NCBI GenBank assembly: GCA_008828725.1
Contig: MEHQ01002737.1
Span: forward strand, 409,651-473,650
Reading direction: 5' to 3'
DNA length: 64,000 nt
From: Saccharina japonica
Lineage: Eukaryota; Sar; Phaeophyceae; Laminariales; Laminariaceae
Shown: positions 63,386-64,000 of the stretch, one piece after another
Position numbering within the stretch: position 1 is the stretch's first letter
How the letters are laid out: each line of letters starts with the position of its first letter
Notes under the pieces: model-generated
Databases searched by the model: none
Seen by the model: only the letters and a program-made list of their open reading frames with translations
Told to the model about the DNA's origin: nothing
Program-made: the position numbers and the translations under genes

Positions 63386-64000
63386 GATGTGCTTCGGTCG
63401 GCTCTGATACAGCTTTTCTTACTGCCCAAGCTAGGGTGCAGACCGTAGGCCGCAATCAACCCCGTCCACTAACTACCCATCTTGCCATGCGTGGAAGAGC
63501 ACTTAAGCATCCCGCTTCACGCTTGCTCTAAGGGAGTTATAGTTGAGGTTGGCGTTTTTTTTTCGGTGGTGAAGGTGAAGGGCAGTGTCCATACCTTCTG
63601 TAGTAGCTGTGAGGCGGGGATCGGGGATGCAGGTTTTTGGGCTTACGAATGTTGTGTCGTCGTGATATCGATGAAGTTAAAAGACAAGGTTAGTGTAGAG
63701 AGGGAAAGGGGTGGGGGGTGGGTCTGCGCGGTCGGGGGGGGCGACGGGGAGTACCACGGTGGGTGCGTGATTGTGCTGGGGTCTGGGGATTGTAACATCA
63801 TGCCGGTATAATCATCTCGGGAGGTGGAGGGCGGGCAACCATTGTTCGGTATCGCAGTGATGGTCTGAGTGTGTGCGATGATGTTTTTTTTTTTTGACAC
63901 GTTTGTGCCGTTTTGTTTTTGTGTGTGTGCGTGCTGTTTTTTTTGTTTGTTTTTGATGTGTGGGGGGGGTGGGGTTGGGGGTGGTTGTGATGAGGTGGGG
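63386..64000. other. G/T-rich right end
   Basis: No gene is supported. The last 300 bases are G/T-rich with several G tracts and T runs. An open frame at 63482-63811 has the composition of the tract rather than of a protein. Confidence 0.4.

Noticed and set aside
63088-63459. Long open frames rich in Leu/Ala/Cys (plus) and Lys/Gln/Ala/Ser (minus)
   Set aside because: They are translations of the CTTG/CTCG tetranucleotide array, which lacks stop codons in several frames.
1-64000. tRNA, rRNA, CRISPR, operon or phage features
   Set aside because: I saw no cloverleaf-type tRNA sequence, no rRNA-like block, no regularly spaced identical repeats with unique spacers and no prokaryotic gene organisation. 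The window is eukaryotic nuclear DNA.

Overview
The window is nuclear DNA from an intron-rich eukaryote. It has long spliced genes with GT-AG introns, heavy simple-sequence content (CAG/CTG, ACT, CTTG, poly-G tracts), many small dispersed repeats and an interstitial (TTAGGG)n tract. A central-apparatus flagellar protein gene means a flagellated lineage. The intron sizes, repeat style and codon use fit a stramenopile, most simply a brown alga of the Ectocarpus type. That assignment is inference; nothing here names the species.

Layout. Positions 544-19018, minus strand: the 5' part of a CFAP47-type gene, with 19 exons read here, several ASH/MSP-like domains, and the 3' part beyond the left edge. 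Positions 19263-28460, plus strand: a complete 11-exon gene for a roughly 1,050-residue coiled-coil protein that starts head-to-head with CFAP47 across about 244 bp. Positions 28461-40153: gene-poor DNA with a decayed kinase-like fragment, a decayed copia-like gag/protease remnant, poly-G repeats and two unidentified open segments. Positions 40154-62248, plus strand: an EF-hand protein gene whose first exons (40154-41164) and last exons (61015-62248) lie about 20 kb apart. The interval holds microsatellites, a telomere-like tract, complex tandem repeats and a 10-kb inverted duplication. Positions 62249-64000: G/T-rich and CTTG-repeat DNA with no supported gene.

Most striking structure. A 4.47-kb unit made of modules A (46189-48635) and B (48636-50654) occurs again in inverted orientation at 51567-56288. 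The order there is A' then B', not the B' then A' expected of a simple inversion. The second copy is therefore a circular permutation of the first, and its internal join falls exactly on a single ambiguous base (N, 54004). It is either an assembly misjoin across near-identical arms or a trace of a circular or tandem intermediate.

The two genes on the left are probably related in function. CFAP47 belongs to the axonemal central pair, and its divergent neighbour is a coiled-coil protein with SFI1-like tryptophan motifs, so shared flagellar expression is plausible. Exon boundaries were chosen by hand from splice consensus, frame continuity and domain fit. Where phases do not close I say so.
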